NCBI GenBank assembly: GCA_003132665.1
Contig: PKYN01000016.1
Coordinates: forward strand, 1 to 64,000
DNA from: Actinomycetota bacterium
GTDB taxonomy: Bacteria; Actinomycetota; Thermoleophilia; Gaiellales; Gaiellaceae
Direction: 5' to 3'
Length of the DNA stretch: 64,000 nt
Shown: in pieces, positions 57,746 through 64,000 of the stretch
Layout of the letters: each line of letters begins with the position of its first letter
Numbering within the stretch: the first letter of the stretch is position 1
Translations under genes and position numbers: made by a program
Notes under the pieces: model-generated
What the model was told of the DNA's origin: nothing
Database searches by the model: none
What the model saw: only the letters and a program-made list of their open reading frames with translations

Positions 57746-59025
57746 AGCCCTAACACCTGCGCAAGGAGGAACACGTTAAGGGCGACGATCAGGATCGTCA
57801 GACCCCAGAGCGGAGCCGAGACGGCGGCGCGATTTCGGAAGGAGCCCATGACATCCATCTTGCCCGTAAGCCAAGCCAGAGGGATCAGCGCCTGGGGGAT
57901 TCCGAAGGAGAGCACCACCTGGCTGAGCACGAGCGCGCGAGTCGCGTTCACACCTATGCCGGCGATGACGAGCGCCGGGATCATCGTGACGGCGCGACGA
58001 AACCAGATCGGAAAGGTGCGGTTCAGGAAGCCACTCATGATCACCTGGCCGGCGAAAGTACCGACAGCAGAGGCCGAAAGTCCCGAGGCGAGGAGCGACA
58101 CCGCGAAGATGACGCTTGACGCGCCCCCGAGTATCGGCACGAGCGTCTTGTGCGCCTGCTCGATGCCGGAGACGCCGATCAGGCCGTGGGCATGGAATGT
58201 TGCGGCTGCCATCATCACCATCAACACGTTGACAACGCCCGCGAGCGCCAGCGCGATCACGACGTCCGTGCGCTGCGCGCGCAGCATCCGCCGCAGCTTC
58301 TGGGGGTTGTCTCGTACGCCCCGTTCCTGCATCAGCGCCGAGTGCAGGTAGATGACGTGCGGCATCACGGTGGCGCCCAGGATCCCGGTTGCGAGCAGCA
58401 CGCCCTCCTGACCGCCCAGTGACGGCGGCAGGAAGCTCCGCCCAGTGGCCAGCAGATCGGGCTTTCCGAGGAATGTCTCGGCCGCATAGCTAACGGCTAT
58501 CACTCCGATCAGAGCCGCGATGATGGCCTCGAACAGGGGCATGCCCCAGCGCTGGAGCGCGAGCACGACGACCGTCCCCGCGCCGGCGATAATCGTTGCC
58601 GGGAAGAGCGGGATGCCTGTCAGCAGCTTCAATCCGAGCCCCGCGCCAAGCAGCTCGGCGAGATCAGTCGCCATTGCGACTACCTCCGCACCGAGCCACG
58701 CCGCGACGACGAGGCGCCGCGGCGCGCGTTCCCGGATGTGCTCGGGCAGGTTGCGGCCCGTCACCAGCCCGAGCTTCGCCGACTGAAGCTGGATGACCAT
58801 CGCGGCGATGTTCGCCACCACGACGATCCAGACCAGGCGATAGCCTGCCTCCGACCCGGCCTGGATGTTCGTCGCGAAGTTCCCGGGATCGACATAGGCG
58901 ACGGCAGCCACGAACGCCGGGCCGAGGAACAACCATGTCCCCCTTACGCGGTGTACTCCGCTCGAGCGCCCGAGGCTGCGTAGGAAGCGGAACCGGGTGC
59001 AGGGGTTCAGGTCTTGCATGTGCAA
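57742..59025 (-). CDS. mntH: Nramp-family divalent metal transporter
   Basis: GPAFVAAVAYVDPGNFATNIQAGSEAGY, GATVMPHVIYLHSAL. Confidence 0.93.
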   Translation of the reverse strand: MHMQDLNPCTRFRFLRSLGRSSGVHRVRGTWLFLGPAFVAAVAYVDPGNFATNIQAGSEAGYRLVWIVVVANIAAMVIQLQSAKLGLVTGRNLPEHIRERAPRRLVVAAWLGAEVVAMATDLAELLGAGLGLKLLTGIPLFPATIIAGAGTVVVLALQRWGMPLFEAIIAALIGVIAVSYAAETFLGKPDLLATGRSFLPPSLGGQEGVLLATGILGATVMPHVIYLHSALMQERGVRDNPQKLRRMLRAQRTDVVIALALAGVVNVLMVMMAAATFHAHGLIGVSGIEQAHKTLVPILGGASSVIFAVSLLASGLSASAVGTFAGQVIMSGFLNRTFPIWFRRAVTMIPALVIAGIGVNATRALVLSQVVLSFGIPQALIPLAWLTGKMDVMGSFRNRAAVSAPLWGLTILIVALNVFLLAQVLGL

Positions 59026-59393
59026 CGCCCGTATCTTGATCGCTCGTAGCGACCGATGCGGCGGCTAGCGAAAAGGGGACCGCAGTTTCAGACAGGCGTC
59101 GCTGTTCGTGACCCCGGTCATCGCCCCGATCGCCATGGCCGTGCTCTCGTTGGTGCTGCTCGCCGCGGCGGCGATCAATCCAGGCGGGTTCTAGAGGCAC
59201 CTGAGCCGGTACGAATCCGTCGAGGAGCCCGTGCAGGACCGGGCCGAAGAATCGGCGCCGAGGCGGCGGTACTTCTCTTCTGCCCGCCCCCGAGCCACCC
59301 ACCCGCGGGGTCGTTCGAAGATACCGCCCCGAAGCGCAAGAAGGCGCACTTCAATGTGCCGATTTCGTCCCGATTCGCGGCTGAGCGGAGAAC

Positions 59394-60674
<1,281 letters not shown>

Positions 60675-60753
60675 TTCTACTCCTTGTAACTCGAAATCGT
60701 CGTTTCGGCTAGCTCCAATCGGCGCCGAGCAGTCGTGGCTGCGGCGACGCTCA

Positions 60754-61371
60754 CTAGCTCTCGACCTTCTCCGGCACCGGCGTGGAGGAGCGGTGCTCCA
60801 GCACGCGGTCGATCAATCCGTACTCGAGCGCCTCCTCCGAGGTCATGAAGTAGTCGCGCTCCATGTCCTTGGCGACCTTCTCCATCTTCTGACGGGAATG
60901 CGCCGAGAGGATCTCCTCGAGCCGGCGCTTGATGTTGATCACTTCGCGCGCCTGAATCTCGATGTCGGAAGCCTGGCCCTGGAAGCCGCTCGAAACCTGA
61001 TGGATGAGAATCTTCGAGTTGGGCAGCGCAGCGCGCTTGCCCTTGGTGCCGCCGGCCAGGAGAACCGCGCCCATCGACATGGCGATGCCGACGCAGGTCG
61101 TTTGCACGTCGGGCTTGATGAACTGCATCGTGTCGTAGATAGCGAGTCCGGCGTACACGGAGCCCCCGGGCGAGTTGATGTAGATGGAAATGTCCTTGTC
61201 CGGGTCTTCGGACTCTAGGTGGATCAATTGAGCGATCACCAGATTGGCGATCTGATCGTCAATCGGCGTGCCCAAGAAGATGATCCGCTCGTTGAGAAGC
61301 CGCGAGTAGATGTCGAACGAGCGCTCGCCGCGCGATGTCTGCTCGATGACCATTGGGATCAAAGGACTCAT
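60754..61371 (-). CDS. clpP: ATP-dependent Clp protease proteolytic subunit
   Basis: [47 protein letters not shown]. Confidence 0.97.
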   Translation of the reverse strand: MSPLIPMVIEQTSRGERSFDIYSRLLNERIIFLGTPIDDQIANLVIAQLIHLESEDPDKDISIYINSPGGSVYAGLAIYDTMQFIKPDVQTTCVGIAMSMGAVLLAGGTKGKRAALPNSKILIHQVSSGFQGQASDIEIQAREVINIKRRLEEILSAHSRQKMEKVAKDMERDYFMTSEEALEYGLIDRVLEHRSSTPVPEKVES

Positions 61372-62729
61372 GAAGTCTCCTCACTACCAGGGGTCCACAG
61401 TTTCGTAGCGGAGGCCGGCTTTTCCTTCCCCGGCGTCCAGATTTGCTCGCGCGCCTCAGCCTGAGCGAGCGGAATCGGTTTGACTTCTTCGCAGATGCGA
61501 TCGAGGGCGGCGCTCATGCGCATGTCCTCTCGCAACTCCTCGTGGCGGCCCTGGCGCCAGATGTCCGCCACCAGCTCGTCGGCGTCCTCGCCCGCCGCGC
61601 CGGACTGCTCGCGCACGAGCTCCTCGATCTCGTTGTCCGAGATCTTGAGCTTCAGCTTGTCGGCGCCGACTTCGAGCACCAGCTCGCGGGCGATCGAGCG
61701 GCGAGCCTCGACTCGCACCTCCTCAACGAGCTGTCCGGCGTCCTGGCCGGTCAGCTGGAGGTAGAGGTCGAGGTTCATGCCACGCTGCTCGAGCGACCGA
61801 ACCAGGTTGGCCAGCAGGGCGCGTGCCCGTTCTTCGACGAGCACCGGATGCACGTCGATGTTCGAAGCATCGACCAGCGCGTCGACCGCCGCCTCGCGGA
61901 AGGCGATGTCGCGCTCGGCCTCGGCCTGGGCCAGCAATCTTCCTTCGATCTCGGAGCGCAGCTCGTCGAGAGTCTCGAACTCGCTCGCGGCGCGCGCCAG
62001 CTCGTCATCGAGCGGTGGCAGGTCCTTCTCCATGATCTCTTTCACGGTCACCTTCACGGTGCTCGTGCTGCCATCGGTGAGGAAGAAGGGAATCTCGCGG
62101 CTCTCACCGGCCTCTGCCCCGATCAGCCCCTGCTCGAGCTCGCGAGTCAGCTTGCCCGCACCGAGCTCGACGACCTGATCGCGGCTCTCCTCTTCGCCCT
62201 CGCTGACGAAATCGACGACGAGCGTGTCCCCGAGCTGTACCGACCTTCCCTCGACCGGCACGAGCTGGGCGACGCTTGCGCGGAGGGCGTCGAGCTCGCG
62301 CTCGAGCAGACCGTCCGGAATCTCCGCCTCGCCCTTGCCGACCTCGAGCTTGCGCCAGTCGGCCAGCTTGGGCAGCGGCTGCAGTTCGAACTCGGCGCTG
62401 AAGCTCCAGCCCGAATCGGTTGAGACAGGCAGCTCGTAGTCGAACTTCGGCTCCGACACCGGGCGCAGGCGCTTGCTCGCCACAGCCGCACGGAGCCAGC
62501 CGCCGACATGCGTCTCGACAGCTTCGGTGTAGATGCGCTCCTTGCCTAACCGGCGCACGAGTATCGGCATCGGCACCTTGCCGGCGCGAAATCCGGGCAC
62601 CTTCGTGCGCTCGGCCAGGTCGGCGCCGGCGTGCTCGACTGCATGCTTGATGTCAGCGCTCGGCACTTCGACCGTCAGACGCACACGGTCCTGGGCGAGC
62701 TCGGCTACGTTCGTCTCCACGCACCGCAT
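61368..62729 (-). CDS. tig: trigger factor
   Basis: [19 protein letters not shown]; position upstream of clpP with ATGA overlap. Confidence 0.93.
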   Translation of the reverse strand: MRCVETNVAELAQDRVRLTVEVPSADIKHAVEHAGADLAERTKVPGFRAGKVPMPILVRRLGKERIYTEAVETHVGGWLRAAVASKRLRPVSEPKFDYELPVSTDSGWSFSAEFELQPLPKLADWRKLEVGKGEAEIPDGLLERELDALRASVAQLVPVEGRSVQLGDTLVVDFVSEGEEESRDQVVELGAGKLTRELEQGLIGAEAGESREIPFFLTDGSTSTVKVTVKEIMEKDLPPLDDELARAASEFETLDELRSEIEGRLLAQAEAERDIAFREAAVDALVDASNIDVHPVLVEERARALLANLVRSLEQRGMNLDLYLQLTGQDAGQLVEEVRVEARRSIARELVLEVGADKLKLKISDNEIEELVREQSGAAGEDADELVADIWRQGRHEELREDMRMSAALDRICEEVKPIPLAQAEAREQIWTPGKEKPASATKLWTPGSEETS

Positions 62730-62776
62730 TCAAGCAGAGCCGGCCCGGCCGCCGTCGGATTCCTCGGCGCGGCTTC

Positions 62777-64000
62777 CTAGGCGAGCAACTCGAGGCGCTC
62801 GCCGTCGGACAGCTCCAGGTAGCCGCCGGCCTCGACCTCGTTGGTCAGGATGTTCTCGGCACAGCGCGCGCAGCGCGGGCAGAACTGCTTACCGGCGCCG
62901 AAGCGCAGCTGCTCGAGTGCCTCGGCGACCGGACGCTGGGCCTGATAGATGCGAGTCGTGAGTATCGAATCGAGCGCGTCGGCGACGTGGATGATGCGGG
63001 CGCCCAGCGGGATGTCCTCGCCGGCGAGACTGTCCGGGTAGCCACTGCCGTCCCAGCGCTCGTGGTGGTGACGGATCGCGGGCACCGCGTCGGCGAGGAA
63101 GCCGAGCCGCTCGATGATGCGCGCCCCCTCGTCGGCGTGCTTGCGCATCACTCCCCACTCCTCGAGGCTCAGGCGGGCTGGCTTGAGCAGGATCGAGTCG
63201 GGAATGGCGAGCTTGCCGATGTCGTGGAAGAGCGCGGCGTGACCGAGCAGGTCGAGCTCCGGCTCCGAGAGCTCCAGCTCGCGTCCGATGGCCAGCGCCA
63301 GCTTCTGAACACGGCGCGAGTGTCCGGCGGTGTAGGAGTCGCGAGCATCGACCGTGGCCGACAGGCTTTCCATCGCGGCGGTAGAGCGCTCGCGCAACAG
63401 CTGGTTGGCCTCGGCCAGGGAGACGTTCTGCTTCTTGATCATCTCGGCTGCCGTGCGCAGCCTGCGCGCGCTGCCTTGCGTGTGGTTCAGGTAGGCCTCC
63501 TGAGTGCGGCGGATGAGCACCAGCGGGAGCGCGAAGACGAGCAGCGCATAGGCGTGCATCGAGCCGTAGCCGATGACCATCGCCGCCGCCACCGCGCCGT
63601 AGACGAGGTAGTGACCGGTCATCCACGAGAAGCGGTCGCGCCAGAGCGCCCACCAGCTCTGTCCCGACTCCAGCGCCAAGGCCAGCGCCAGCAAGCCGGT
63701 GTTGAGGACGAAGTAGATGCCCGCGGCAGCCAGCGCCGCCGGAACCACTCTGATGTCGTGCGAGCCGAGCGGTAGCGCAAAAACGAGCTCGTAGGCGCCG
63801 ACCGCTCCGAGCGTCGAGAGAGTGAGCGCACCGACGTTGAAGAGCGGCTGATGCAGCGGCGAGCGGCGAGCGCCCCAGTCGACGAGCGCCGCGACAAACG
63901 CCGCCGCAAGCGCGATCCGAGCGCCGAAAAGCGAGGCTCCGGCGATCGCGCCCACAGCGGTGACCGAGATCGACGAATCGTCCGTCTCGATCGCCAGCAC
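62777..64000 (-). CDS. HD-GYP domain phosphodiesterase-like membrane protein (5' end outside window)
   Basis: HSRRVQKLALAIG...LFHDIGKLAIPDSILLKPARLS...HHERWDGSGYPDSLAGEDIPLGARIIHVADALDS. Confidence 0.93.
   Translation of the reverse strand: MLAIETDDSSISVTAVGAIAGASLFGARIALAAAFVAALVDWGARRSPLHQPLFNVGALTLSTLGAVGAYELVFALPLGSHDIRVVPAALAAAGIYFVLNTGLLALALALESGQSWWALWRDRFSWMTGHYLVYGAVAAAMVIGYGSMHAYALLVFALPLVLIRRTQEAYLNHTQGSARRLRTAAEMIKKQNVSLAEANQLLRERSTAAMESLSATVDARDSYTAGHSRRVQKLALAIGRELELSEPELDLLGHAALFHDIGKLAIPDSILLKPARLSLEEWGVMRKHADEGARIIERLGFLADAVPAIRHHHERWDGSGYPDSLAGEDIPLGARIIHVADALDSILTTRIYQAQRPVAEALEQLRFGAGKQFCPRCARCAENILTNEVEAGGYLELSDGERLELLA

Overview
High-GC chromosomal window. Gene content and synteny suggest an actinobacterium, possibly Thermoleophilia/Solirubrobacterales (inference, not tested). 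The right half (about 36.4-64 kb) is a core block almost entirely on the minus strand: tRNA-Ala(GGC), rsfS, nadD, obgE, rpmA, rplU, rne/rng, rodA, mrdA, mreDCB, maf, ndk, folC, valS, UspA/Nramp, clpX, clpP, tig and an HD-GYP protein cut by the window end. The left half (about 1-36 kb) is accessory-like: tag, MFS, glyA, LysR plus two tandem aldo/keto reductases and an ATC-hydrolase-like gene, a VapBC-like pair, PfkB, a PaaK/CapK-like ligase, a secreted SGNH-like protein, TetR plus a YhgE-like exporter, an L,D-transpeptidase, and a repeat-rich interval at about 21.6-36.4 kb. The strongest candidate for an undescribed system is at 29.3-30.9 kb. There an XRE-HTH/TPR (RRNPP-like) regulator is divergent from an unlisted 25-codon ORF (MRARIILLLGALATIASSAAFYIKW) with a strong RBS and a following perfect 32-bp palindrome, which looks like a peptide-pheromone/receptor pair. 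Other notable items: three dispersed copies of a small HARE-HTH-like gene; a 684-aa protein with two LacI-type sensor domains and no recognisable HTH; four copies of a 24-bp palindrome at two paralogous TetR loci, one apparently orphaned; a 22-bp duplication of the tRNA-Ala 3' end 11 kb away; an IS3-type remnant; and an unlisted 37-aa membrane smORF coupled to folC. All calls come from reading the sequence; no database search was run.
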